Shown here: positions 12,070 through 22,923 of the stretch, in pieces
Numbering within the stretch: the stretch's first letter is position 1
How the letters are laid out: every line of letters begins with the position of its first letter
Source: Mycoplasmopsis bovigenitalium
GTDB taxonomy: Bacteria; Bacillota_I; Bacilli_A; Mycoplasmatales; Metamycoplasmataceae
Assembly: GCF_900660525.1 (NCBI RefSeq)
Contig: NZ_LR214970.1
Location: forward strand, 186,001-250,000
Length of the DNA: 64,000 nt
Direction: 5' to 3'
Program-made: the position numbers and the translations under genes
The notes under the pieces: model-generated
What the model saw: the letters and a program-made list of their open reading frames with translations, nothing else
Databases searched by the model: none
Told to the model about the DNA's origin: nothing

Positions 12070-12100
12070 ATTTTACCTTTGTGCAAAAAAAAAAAAAAAA
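12070..12100 (-). promoter_or_regulatory. Promoter with T16 tract, possibly phase-variable
   Basis: On the minus strand a run of 16 T (12085-12100) is followed by 9 nt and then TAAAAT (12075-12070). This lies 71 nt upstream of the GA-protein start codon. The tract occupies the -35/spacer zone. The same layout is found at 17540-17571 before the paralogue. A 5-bp hairpin (12100-12104 with 12111-12115) precedes the T-run, so it could also end transcription of the upstream minus-strand gene. Confidence 0.55.
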
Positions 12101-12123
12101 TAGCCCGCAAGCTATAAATTTTC

Positions 12124-12152
12124 TGGTATTTTATGAAAATACCATATTTTTT
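12124..12152 (+). terminator. Plus-directed hairpin between minus-strand genes
   Basis: A perfect 9-bp stem (12124-12132 with 12136-12144, loop ATG) is followed by a T-run on the plus strand, where no gene precedes it. It lies within the 321-nt gap 12000-12320, which otherwise holds only the T16 promoter. Confidence 0.4.
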
Positions 12153-12320
12153 GGGTGTAAACTAATAAAATATTTTTTTATTCGCTGTGTTTGTAATAAA
12201 AAACGAATAAGTTTTGCAGAAATTAGTTTTTTCTACAATGATTTAATATAGGGGTCTTAATATTTTATAGATGGTTCAGTGGGAACTATAATTACATATC
12301 TTGGTTACCGTGTATGAATA

Positions 12321-13685
12321 CTAGACTAATTTTAAGTGACTCTCATTAAATCATTTTGATTGATCTTTTTCAGTCGTATATGTTATTCTGTGCGCTGTAT
12401 TGTTTCAATAGTTATGGTGTTCTGGTATTGTGACAACACCATATCATGTTCTTTGATCGACGATTAATTTATATTTTATATTATCTTCATCACCTGTGCT
12501 AAATATAATGCCTTTTGGGAAATAATCCCAGTGATTTAACTGTCTAGATCTCACAGCATCAGTTTTATGGCCCTTATCAGCATTTCAATTAATGTTGAAG
12601 TGTAAATATCTTGGACTATATCATCTATCATCTAAGTGAACTCTTGTGCTTTGATTATTTGCACCTGGGTTTTCTATTCATGCATATGATATATGCATAA
12701 TTGTATGATTGTTTCACCATACTTCACCAGTTAGCGATCATTTACCATTTCCAATTAATTCTATTATTTCTTTTTTGAACACTAATCGTTTGACATTTAA
12801 TATCGAAACTTTTGATGCTTCTTTAATCGCCTCTGTATATTGACCTAATTCTTTAACTCCATTTGTACCAAGTATTCTTAATAATTCTGGATTTTTAAAA
12901 TCAATTCAATGTTTAAATTCATGCCATGCAGAATTTTTAATGTTTTCATTTCTTGCATGTTTGTCTAAATAGACTTTTACATTTTCTAATGATGATTTAT
13001 ATTGAGTCATTGCATCATTGTTTTTATCAATGCTTTGTGTCTTTATATGTAGTAAATTATTATTAAAATTAGATTCATATTCACTTTCAACATTAGAAAT
13101 AATATTTTCATTATTTTGCACTATTGATTGGTTAGCTATTTTTAAGTCACGATCGCCAATGATATTATCATACTCTTTAATTCTATGAATTGTATCCTTA
13201 TATGAATTTAGCGAATCTAAATATTTATCAATGATTTTTTTATTTGTGGCCATCTCTTTATCAATTTCGGATTTTAGTTTGTTAAATGCTTCTGTATTGT
13301 GGTCTTTTTTCAATCTTTCTATGCCAATTTTATTATTTCATTTTTCTTTATCTTTGTTTTTTAGATAACGTGTTTCACTCACTTCTTTACTTAATGTATT
13401 GTGTTTAGTAATTAAATCAATTTTTTCAGCATATCATTTTTCAACTTCTTGGGATTTTGTAATAGCCTTATTAAATTGATTTGAATTAAATTGATACCCT
13501 GTAAACGTTTTACTTAATTCAAGTTTTATATTGTTTACTCTATTCACGTCATTTTTTAATTTTTGATTTAATGAAGATAATTCGTTTTTATCCATCATTT
13601 TATTATCATTATCATTAAGAATGTATGAATCAAACAATTTTTCAACATCTTGGTATAAATTATTAAATTTTTGAAGTGATTTCAT
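12321..13685 (-). pseudogene. C-terminal part of GA-module paralogue 2, detached by a frameshift
   Basis: The 454-residue frame holds a short coiled coil and then the globular C-terminal domain also found at the end of the 8496-11999 protein: FKKEIIELIGNGKW against FKKEVLRLIGNGKW, and FNINWNADKG against LTINWNADPK. It has no signal or membrane helix of its own. Its frame is open back to about 13721 and overlaps the end of the 13663-17454 frame. A single-base change in the A7 run at 13703-13709 would fuse the two into one protein of about 1,700 aa, like the paralogue. An internal start at the ATG 13685 is possible but has no good ribosome-binding site. Confidence 0.65.
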
Positions 13686-16600
13686 TACTATATAATCTAT
13701 TATTTTTTTCGATAATTTTATCTATTGTTTCATTATTTTGTAGCATATTTTGATTGATAAATTCTTGAATATTATTAACGTGTTTTCTTATTGCTTCATC
13801 ATTTTTTTCACGCGATATCTCTTCTATTATTTTTTTAACATTATTTAATGAATTAATTGCAGCATTGTGTTTAGGATAATTTTCTTTTCATTTATGAAAT
13901 TCAGATTGAACAACTTTGATGTTTTGCTCTGTATCATTCTCTTTTAATTTGTTAATCAACTGGTTTTTAGCAGCATCAGGTATTTGATTTTTATTTTTAG
14001 CATCATTAATTGAATTAAACAATGCAGTTTCCTTATCAAAAATATTTTTTACGTCATTATATTTGTTGATAGCATTTTGTTCGCCATCCGTTGATTTAAT
14101 TGAGTTTATTGCACTATCTTTTGTTTCTTGTTTTAATAAACTATTTGTATTGTTTAAATTTCTAATTTTTTCCGCTTGAACTTTTTTCTTATGATTTAAT
14201 GTTTTTGCTTCTTGAAGTAATTGCTCAATTTTATCTTTGTTTGCTTTCTTAATTTGCTCAATATATTTACTTTTTTCATTATTTGATAGATATTCATGTT
14301 TTTGAATGTTTGAAGTTGAATCATTTTGTTTTGATTTTAAAGCTAAATCATCATAAATTTTTTGTGCTTCTTCACGTGTTGATGCGTCTTTAATTTTTTG
14401 AATAGCTTGTTGTTTTTCATTATTAACATTACTTAATTTATTTACTTTATCAATTAAATCTTTCTTAAAGTTATTTAAATTATTTGCATCTCGTTCAATT
14501 TTTTGAATTTGTTCTGATGTTGTAGCGTTAATTAGTTCTTTTGTTAATTTTTTAACATCATTTGTACCTAATGAATTGAAATTATTGTTGCTTTGGTCAA
14601 ATTTGTTTTTTATTACTCTTTTTTGATTTTCAAGTTTAACAAAATCATCTTTTACTTTTGTATAAGCAGTTTTTTCATCATTATCAGTTATTGATTTTTT
14701 AATATTTTGGTTAAAGTATTCTTTGTTGAATAATTCTGAGTTTTTAATTGTATCAAACAAATTTTGTTTTTCAGTGTTTTTCTCAGTTATTCTTTTTACT
14801 ATATTTTCAAGTTCATTGTGATTATCAGTAGTTACTTTTTCAATTTCTGCAATGATGCTTTGTTTTTCATTTTCACTTATGAATTCTAATTTTTCAACTT
14901 TAGATTCTGCTTCTAATTTAAGTGATTGAAGTTTATCGCCTTTTATTCTTGAAACAATTGCATCAATTGATCTTTCATTATCTTTTGAATTTATTTCTTC
15001 AGTTACTTGTTTTAATTCTTCCGGTTTATCTTTAAGAATTTTTTTGGCTAACTCAATAGCTTCGTGTTTTTTCTTTTCTAATGTTGCATCATTACGAAGC
15101 TTCGTAATCTCTTCCTTAGTTTTAGCGTCTGTAAGACCTCTTGTAAGTTTTTGTTTTCTTTCATCTGAAACAAAGTTTTTAGGGTTATTAATAACACCCT
15201 GAACTTGTTGTTTTAGGTTATTTAATTGTGAAATTTTGTCTTTTAGATCTTTTGCACTATCTAAATCAGATTCTTTAATTTTGTTAGTAAATTCTTTTTT
15301 AGTTTCTTCATTGAAGTTTAATTTATTGATTTCATCAACTAGTAGTTTTTTGCCATTATTTAAATTATCAGCTTCAGATTTAATATCATTAAATTGATTA
15401 TTTGCATCACTTTCAATGCTGTTTATATTTTCAACTTTTTTGATTAAAGTATTTTTTTCTTCTTCCGAAATATATTGTGTTGCTAAAGAGTTTACGTGCT
15501 CTTTTACTTGCTTTTTAATTTTGTCTAATTCATTCGCTTTTTGTGTGATTTGGTCAATTTCTACTTTAGTTGAAGCACCATTTATTTGTTCTTCAAGAAG
15601 CTCTTTTTGAGCACTATTTAAGCTTTCTAATTTTTGAATGTTATCAATTGCAGATTTTTTGCCATTATTTAATTCAATTGCTTTATCAAGAACTTTTTGT
15701 GGAGTATTATTTGGGGTTTTTGTAGCGCTATTTGCATTTTTTATGTCTTCTAAAAATCTTTGTTTGTCACTAGTTGTTAAGTTTATTAGATTATCAATTT
15801 GTGAATATTTAGATTTTTTATCATCTTGTAAGGCTTGAGCTTCATCTATTATTTCTTTGACTTTTTCTTTAGAAGATGCACTAATTAATTCATTAATAAC
15901 TGAATGTTTTTGCTCATTTGATAAGAAGTTAAATTCATTGTTAATTTTAGATTTAGCAGCCTGCTTATCAGTATTTATTTCATTAATTTGTAAAATTATT
16001 TCATCAATTTGATCTTTATTTGTTGCTTGATCAATTTTATTAAAGGCTTCTTGCTTAAATTGATTATTAAATAATTCATATCCATCTTTTAGTTGTTTTT
16101 TGACTTTTTCTTTTTCATTTGTAAGATTGATATCATTTTTAATTTCTTTTAATTTGTCAACAGATTTTTCAGATTTAATTTGCGCTTTAAATGATTCAAC
16201 TTGTTCAGGTGATAAATATATTGCGTGAGCGAGTGTTGATTCAATATTTTTGTGTAATTTTTCCAATGCAATATTTGAATTATTTTGTTCATCGGTTTTT
16301 AATTTTGATAGTTGATTTAAAGCATCATTATATTTGGTTTGATTTATGCTATCTTCAATATTTTTTATATCATTTTGCAATCTTTGATTTGAAGAGTTAT
16401 ATTCGTCTACTAAAATATCAAAATCATCTGTTGAATTGATTTTGTCTAATGCACTTTGTTGTTTGTTTGCTAATTCATTTAAATTTGCATCAATGTCAGC
16501 TTTTATTTTGCTTAATTTGGCTTTTAATTCTTCTATTTTAGTATCTGAATTTGCTATAACTTGTTTTAATTCATTGTTTGAATTTAAAATATTTTCAGGT

Positions 16601-17454
16601 AATTGTTCAGTTAAAGAATTGATGTAATTATGAGCATCTTTGGCTACAATATTTTTCTTTTCAAAATCTTTAATAAATTCGGATATTGTAGGTAAATGCT
16701 CATTTAGTTTTGCGGAATCATTTATTTTTGCATTTAATAGTTTAATGTGCTTATTTATCTCTTCTAAGTAAGCTGTGTGGCGTTGTTCATTTGTTCATTC
16801 ATTAAATGTTTTGATTAAATCCGCAACATGTTTTTCTGCCTTTTCAACATCTTTTGCCTTTAATGCTAAATCATCAATATGGGTTTTTGAATCCATAACT
16901 TCTGCGCGCTTTTTAGCTTCTTTTAACTCATTCATTGCTTTTTGCAATTCTTCATTGGCTTCGCTTAATCCGGGAAAATTAATATCTGAAGTATTATTTA
17001 ATTTTTCAATGGCTTGGTCAGAAGTATCCTTTGCTTTTTTAACAATTTTATCGATTGTATCAATATTGGTTTTTAGTGTTTCTTCTGATTGGGTTATTTT
17101 AGTTTTAAGTTCTTCAATCTTAGTTTTGAATTTTGACAATGCTTGTTGAATTCTCTTGTAGTTTTTGTATTCATCTTTATCCAATTTTTCATAGTTGGTC
17201 TTATATTCATTTAGTTTAGTTTTTGAATTATTTATAGCATTTCTCAATGTATCAACTGAGTTTTTATTAGACTCAAGAGTTTGAATATCATTTTCAACAT
17301 TTTGTCTTTTTGAATTGATTTCTTCAATGATTTTGTTTACTTGTCTAGGATTTAAACCATTGCCAATAATTGCAGATGCTGTTGCGCCTAGTGCAATTGC
17401 ACTAGATGAAATAACTGTTGCATTAAATATAGTTCGTTTAACTGATTTTTTCAT
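13663..17454 (-). CDS. Giant coiled-coil surface protein with GA-module-like repeats (paralogue 2)
   Basis: The protein is 1263 aa from the ATG at 17454. I prefer this start over the one 18 nt upstream because AGGAG precedes it at the right spacing and MKKSVKRTIFN then aligns with MRKSTERRLFN of the paralogue. An N-terminal membrane helix (IFNATVISSSAIALGATASAII) is followed by coiled coil and many GA-module-like repeats. Whole segments match paralogue 1, for example AESKVEKLEFISENEK against AESKIRYLDFISNNEK, so the genes are a tandem duplication. The frame ends at 13663 just after coiled coil and lacks the globular C-terminal domain, which continues in another frame at 13685-12321. Confidence 0.75.
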
Positions 17455-17539
17455 AAGATTGCTCCTATTCATATAGTTAATAAAATAAAATTAAATTATT
17501 ATTTAACTATAATAAATATATTTATATATTTATGCTTAA

Positions 17540-17571
17540 ATTCTAATCATTAAGCAAAAAAAAAAAAAAAA
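17540..17571 (-). promoter_or_regulatory. Promoter with T16 tract, possibly phase-variable
   Basis: On the minus strand T16 (17571-17556), then 10 nt, then TAGAAT (17545-17540), 86 nt upstream of the preferred start. Tract length and spacing copy the element before the 11999 gene, although the flanking sequence differs. Confidence 0.55.
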
Positions 17572-17757
17572 TAGGACCGATTTGCCCCAAAAAAACGAAA
17601 TGAAGCAATAAAAATATGGAATTTTATATTGATTTTATTTATTAAATAGTTTATTTATTTAATTTTAAAATTTAAACTTAATTTGATTTTTTGACCAAAA
17701 TCAATATAAATTCAATTGAATAAAATAAAATTGATTGAAAAATAAATATTCTTTTGT

Positions 17758-17870
17758 TATAAATTATGAAACAAATAGAATTTAACGAATGAATATCAAA
17801 AAATGGGTGCGGCAGTAGTGCTATAAAATTCATTCAATAAATTTATTGGTTTTTAAAAAAGGGAGATCAT
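17758..17870 (+). promoter_or_regulatory. Promoter and structured leader of galE-glf
   Basis: TATAAA at 17758 would place the transcript start near 17768. The leader folds into a long hairpin: AATTTA (17779-17784) and GAATGAAT (17787-17794) pair with ATTCATTC (17828-17835) and TAAATT (17838-17843) across a 2x2 internal loop. The 33-nt apical loop is unusually G-rich (GGGTGCGGCAGTAGTGC). A 24-codon ORF (17766-17840, UGA as Trp) covers the same bases, but its ATG sits at the expected transcript start. GGGAGA serves galE. The rest of the 17455-17757 gap shows only the T16 promoter. Confidence 0.45.
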
Positions 17871-18872
17871 ATGACGTACTTATTGATTGGCGGTGCTGGA
17901 TACATAGGTAGCCACGTAGCGGAAATTATCAACAAAAGCAAAAGAGATAAAGTGGTTATTTATGATAATTTATCAACTGGTTTTAGAGAATTTATAGAAT
18001 CTGAAAGTTCATTTTTCGAAGGTGATATTTTAGATGAAAAATCTTTAGATACTGTGTTTCTAAATAATAATATTGATGTAGTTATTTATTTAGCAGGATT
18101 AATTAAAGTTGGCGAAAGTGTTAGTGAACCTTTGAGATACTACGAAACAAATATTCAAGGTCTTGTTAATGTTTTAAGAACAATGAAAAAACACAATGTA
18201 AATAATTTTGTTTTTTCTTCATCAGCTGCAGTTTATGGCAATGATTCAAAACATGGTGGATATTTTTATGAAGATGATGATAAAAATCCATGTAGTCCAT
18301 ATGGCAGAACTAAATATTTTGGTGAACAAATAATTCAAGATTTTGCAGTAGCTAATAAGGATTTTAGATATTCATTTTTAAGATATTTCAATGTTGGCGG
18401 CGCTTCAAAAAGTAAAAGAATTGGTTATTTAACAAAAAATGGATTAATGCCAACCCACATAATTCCGTCAATCAGTTATTATGCCTTTGGCCAAAGCAAA
18501 GAGTTTAAAATTTTTGGAAATGACTATAAAACTCCTGATGGAACATGCATTAGAGACTATGTTTATGTGGTTGAATTAGCGGAATTACACAAGTTAGTTG
18601 CTGAAAAAATGGTTCAAGATAATACAAATCTATACTACAACATTGGTAGTTCAAATGGTTTTTCTAACTTAGAAATTGTTAAAACATTTGAAAAAATACT
18701 TGATAGAAATTTAGGTATTGGTTATGGCCCAAGAAGAAGCGGTGACCCAGATATTTTAATTGCAGCAAACAAAAAAATTACCAGTGAATTAAATTATCAA
18801 ATCAAAAGTGACATTAATGAAATAATTTCGAGTGAAATTGAATTTAGAAAACACCAACTAAAAAAGGACTAA
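17871..18872 (+). CDS. galE: UDP-glucose 4-epimerase
   Basis: The 333-aa protein is a short-chain dehydrogenase/reductase with NAD-binding GGAGYIGS at residues 7-14, DNLSTG after the second strand, the SSSAAVYG serine segment (about 116-123) and the catalytic pair Tyr144/Lys148 in YGRTK. It interconverts UDP-glucose and UDP-galactose in the cytosol. The next gene, one base after the stop, is UDP-galactopyranose mutase, so the operon makes UDP-galactofuranose for a surface polysaccharide or glycolipid. Length is normal for the family. No glycosyltransferase is adjacent. Confidence 0.93.
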   Translation: MTYLLIGGAGYIGSHVAEIINKSKRDKVVIYDNLSTGFREFIESESSFFEGDILDEKSLDTVFLNNNIDVVIYLAGLIKVGESVSEPLRYYETNIQGLVNVLRTMKKHNVNNFVFSSSAAVYGNDSKHGGYFYEDDDKNPCSPYGRTKYFGEQIIQDFAVANKDFRYSFLRYFNVGGASKSKRIGYLTKNGLMPTHIIPSISYYAFGQSKEFKIFGNDYKTPDGTCIRDYVYVVELAELHKLVAEKMVQDNTNLYYNIGSSNGFSNLEIVKTFEKILDRNLGIGYGPRRSGDPDILIAANKKITSELNYQIKSDINEIISSEIEFRKHQLKKD

Positions 18873-18873
18873 T

Positions 18874-20052
18874 ATGAAAATAATTACTAAATTGCCACAA
18901 AACATCAATAAATATGACTATTTATTTATTGGCTCAGGACTAAGTACCGCTACTGTTTGTGCTACTTTGCCGGCTGATAAAAAAATCTTAGTTATTGAAA
19001 AAAGACCTCACATTGCCGGAAACATTTTCGATTACAACGAAAAAGGAATTTTAGTACATAAATATGGCCCACATATTTTTCACACAAATGATGAAGAAGT
19101 ATTTACATTTTTGAATAAATTCACAAAATTTAATTCTTATAAAAATGTAGTTGAGGCCAAAATTGATGATAATTTAATTCCGTTGCCAATTAATATAAAT
19201 TCAATTAAAATCCTATTTCCAAATGAAGCACAAGAATTCATAAATTATTTAAAATCTCAGTTCCCAAATCAAGAAAAAATTACTATTTTAGAATTGTCGA
19301 AATTAGATAAGTTCCAACATATTTATCAAACAATTTACAATCGTGTTTTTGCAAGTTACACTTCAAAAATGTGAAATAAAAGTATTGAAGAACTAGATGC
19401 TTCTGTGTTTGCACGGGTGCCAATTTATTTAAGTGAAAGAAACACTTATTTTACTGATAAATTTGAGGGATTACCAGTTGAAGGTTATACAAAGATGGTT
19501 GAAAATATGATGTCAAGTAACAATATTGAAATCATATTTAACACCAATATATCCGAAGTAATAAATTTCCAAAAAAATTCAATTTATATTGAAAATAGTA
19601 AAATTGATATACCAATAATTAACTGTGCTCCTATCGATGAAATATTTGGATACAAATTCGGTAAATTAACTTATAGATCACTTAATATTGAATTTGAGAC
19701 ACTAGGTGTAAAAACATTACAAAAAACAGCGGTTGTTAACTATCCTGAACACATATCAATGACAAGAATTACTGAATATAAGAATTTTTATCCTGAAAAA
19801 AATATTAATATTCAGCAAACCATTATTTCCAAAGAATACCCTGGTGATTTTGATGAAAATTCACAATTATTTTCTGAAAGATATTACCCTATTCCAAATG
19901 ACATTTCTAAAGATCAATATTCAAAATACTCGTTAGAAGCTCAAAATTATCCTAATCTTTATCACTTAGGTAGACTAGCTAAATATGAGTATGTAAATAT
20001 GGACCAAATTGTAAGAAAAGCACTAGATTTTGCTAAAAAATTAGACAAGTAA
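18874..20052 (+). CDS. glf: UDP-galactopyranose mutase
   Basis: This 392-aa flavoenzyme contracts UDP-galactopyranose to UDP-galactofuranose. The FAD-binding strand is FIGSGLSTATVCA near residues 16-28, followed by VIEKRPHIAGNIFDY and the conserved HKYGPHIFHT. RVPIYLSERNTYFTDKFEGLP and the C-terminal LYHLGRLAKYEYVNMDQ (GRLGxYxYxNMD-like) are family hallmarks. It starts one base after the galE stop. It contains a single UGA-Trp, and a hairpin ends the operon. Confidence 0.93.
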
Positions 20053-20075
20053 GTAAGCTAATTGCTTGCTTTTTT
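20051..20075 (+). terminator. Terminator of galE-glf
   Basis: AAGTAAGC pairs with GCTTGCTT (one G-T) and a T-run follows, overlapping the glf stop codon. Confidence 0.7.
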
Positions 20076-20301
20076 GTTGCTTAAATAATTAAAGTTACTT
20101 ATGAATTTTGGATATTCGAATATGCTATAAAGTGGAATTTTGATTCAATTGTTTATTGAAATTTCTAGTCATTTTTACTAAATTTATAAATTTGTTATTT
20201 TTATTTTGAATTCAACGTATAAATTTATGTTATGAATTTATATATTTAATTATTTATTTTTAGAAGTAAAATAAAAACACAGGTATTTAAGGGTAAATAT
20301 T

Positions 20302-22860
20302 ATGAGAAAAAATAAAATTAAAAAAATGTCTTTAAGTCTTTTGTCAGGTGCATCTATCTTTGCGGCAGGAGCATTTGTTTTTAGTTGTGAAGTGTCTGAC
20401 AATAATTCTAAAAAAAATAGTGGAAAGATAACATTTGGTGTAACACACGGTGTTATGGTCGATGATGATAAAAAAACAAATGCCGCAATCACTGATATAG
20501 ATGGAAATGTTGGCATTCATAAAGTATCTGACACTAATAGCAATAATAACGATGGTGAAGAGAAAAAGCACACAATCACAACTGGAAATTTAATAGATAA
20601 TAGTCAAGGAAATCACACTGGTGTAATACCAAAAACTAATTTTGATAATCCAAACCAAAATGATAATGGGACTACATCTAATTTAAACGTAGACAAACAA
20701 AAAAATGGTGGAAAGACTAATTCAACAGACCCTTTTAATGCTAAAACAGACAAAAAACCCAATAATGATCAAAATATTAATGAAAATATAACCAGTTCTA
20801 ATAAAACCGAAAAAGATAAACCCGCCGCTACAACAACACTGCCAATTTCAACAAACTCTTCTGACGAAAATAAACAAATTTCTAAAGAAAACGAAAATAA
20901 TTCAGCCGATAATTCTGCAAACAAATTAAGTGCTAATAATAAGAACAATCAAGAAGTTAGACATTCTAAAGTAGTTGATAGTTCATTTTATCCAACTCAA
21001 CCAACCCAAACATTCAATGAAATTTCTATGCAAGAGCAAGAAATTAAAAATAAAATTTTATCTACAAAAAACTTAGCGTCTAACTTCTATTCACATCCCG
21101 ACTTTAAATTTAAGGAAACTTCTTCAATTATTAAGGGCGATGGTAAAGACGCTAAAAAGTTGGAATTAGTAGATAAATCTGGACATCCTGTTGAAGGGGT
21201 TAAATGATTTATTAAAGCTCAGTATCCTGAAGAAAAAGTTTATTCATCAAGTGAAAAAACACCTCAAGATGTTTCAATAAGCATAACAAGTGACGGGGTT
21301 GTTACAGGCAAGGAACATGAGCAGGAACAAAGAAGTTATCAAGTTTGAGCAGAATATAAAGGTTATTTATTTAGAACAATTGTTCGTGTTCTTTCGAAAT
21401 TTGAAGTTAAAGCATTAAATGAAGAAACATTGTCTATTGAAAAAGTTAGAGAAATTACAAAGAATTGACACAATTTGTCTGATGTTATCAAAGCTCGCAA
21501 TGCATATGATTGAATTTCTAAAAATGTTAAATACCAAGAACGAGGAGATTTAGTATCTGACCAGACAGCTTACTCATGTTTAATTGAAAACCTTTGTGTT
21601 TGTGCGGGTTATGCCAAAGGTTTTCAAATGTTTATGAATGAATTAAATATCCCATCTAAAACAATTGTTGGTGCACTTAGAAATGAGTGGCATATTTGAA
21701 ACCTTGTTGAGCTTGAAGGTCAGTGGTATCATGTCGATGTTACTTGAGATGCTAATACAGAATTTACTAAATATGGTACTAAAAAAACAAGAGCAACTTC
21801 ATACACATACTTTTTAGTAAATGATAATGACATTGCACCAGGCAGAAAATTTAATAACTATATCCCTAAATCTTTGATGGGTGAAAAATACAGAGGATTT
21901 CAATTAGAAGGCTTAATAAAAAGCGAAGAAGATATCCGCAAAATTGTTGAAATGCAAGTGAGTGCAAAATATAATTCTGATTCAAAATTTGTAAGTTTTG
22001 TTACTGGTAACTCATTCACTGATCATGCAATGGTAGAAAGAATTATTAAAGAGAAAACAGGACATGATGCTGGTGAAAAACATACAGGGTATAGAAATAA
22101 TTTCAGAACTTTAAAATATAAATTTTATATTGATTCGAGCAAAATTAATAACATAAAAACAATTCAACTGAAAGCAGATAATTTTAAAAATGATAAAAGT
22201 GACTATATTATTAAAGTTTCTGGCGTTGATCTTCCTACTTTAACAAAAGAAAATATTTGAGTTAAAGGCGCCTATATTGAAAAAGTTGAACAATCTGGCA
22301 ATGATTATTTAGTTTATTTATCAAATTTCAATAATTTTGGCCAATCTGATGTTGAATTATCCGTTTATAAAATAGGATATAAATTTAATGTAGATAATTT
22401 AGGAAAGTTAAGTTTTGACGTTAAGCGGCACAATAAACCTCAAGCAAAACTTATTGGAGTTGATGAGAATTCCGGTATTTTACAAAACTTAGATTCAGGT
22501 ATGGAATATCGTTTAGGTTTAGACGAATGAAAAGATATAACAACTAATCAAATTGAGTTAAAGGGTATTGGGACTAAATTAATTTCAATAAGAAAAAAAT
22601 CATCAAAATCAATGATGGCTTCTGAAATTCAACTTATAAAACCACAAAAATATTCATATATTGATAAAGAAGTAAAAGTTTATGATAATAAAATTATTGG
22701 TGTTGATAGCAATATGGAATATCGTTTAATAAACACTCGTGACTGACAAGATATTAATTCAATTTATCTTGAAAACTTAAAACCAGGAACTTATGAAGTA
22801 AGAATTAAACCCGGCGAAAATCTTCTGGCTTCTGAATCAATTAAAGTGAATATTAATTAG
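20302..22860 (+). CDS. Transglutaminase-like domain lipoprotein
   Basis: The protein is 852 aa. A lipoprotein signal with VFSC (Cys at 29) is followed by about 190 residues of low-complexity Asn/Lys/Thr linker. A beta-rich Ig-like region (about 280-380) comes before a transglutaminase-like cysteine protease fold: Cys434 in LCVCAGYAKGF, His464 in NEWHIWN and Asp479 in WYHVDVTWD form the triad. The C-terminal third holds two or more beta repeats with GVDxNxxxxxMEYRL-type motifs. Extracellular proteins of this kind cleave or crosslink proteins. The target is unknown. It is a single gene, closed by a strong hairpin. Confidence 0.85.
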
Positions 22861-22861
22861 T

Positions 22862-22901
22862 AAAAATAAACACCAAGATTTTACCTCGGTGTTTATTTTT
22901 T
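22862..22901 (+). terminator. Bidirectional terminator
   Basis: A 13-bp stem (22862-22874 with 22888-22900) has A-runs before it and T-runs after it, so it can end both the lipoprotein transcript and the convergent ABC exporter transcript (stop at 22924). Confidence 0.8.
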
Positions 22902-22923
22902 GAATGAATTGGTCAAATATTTA

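Noticed and set aside
17766-17840. 24-codon ORF as a definite gene before galE
   Set aside because: Its ATG lies at the predicted transcript start and the bases are better explained by a hairpin; kept only as an alternative in the leader entry.
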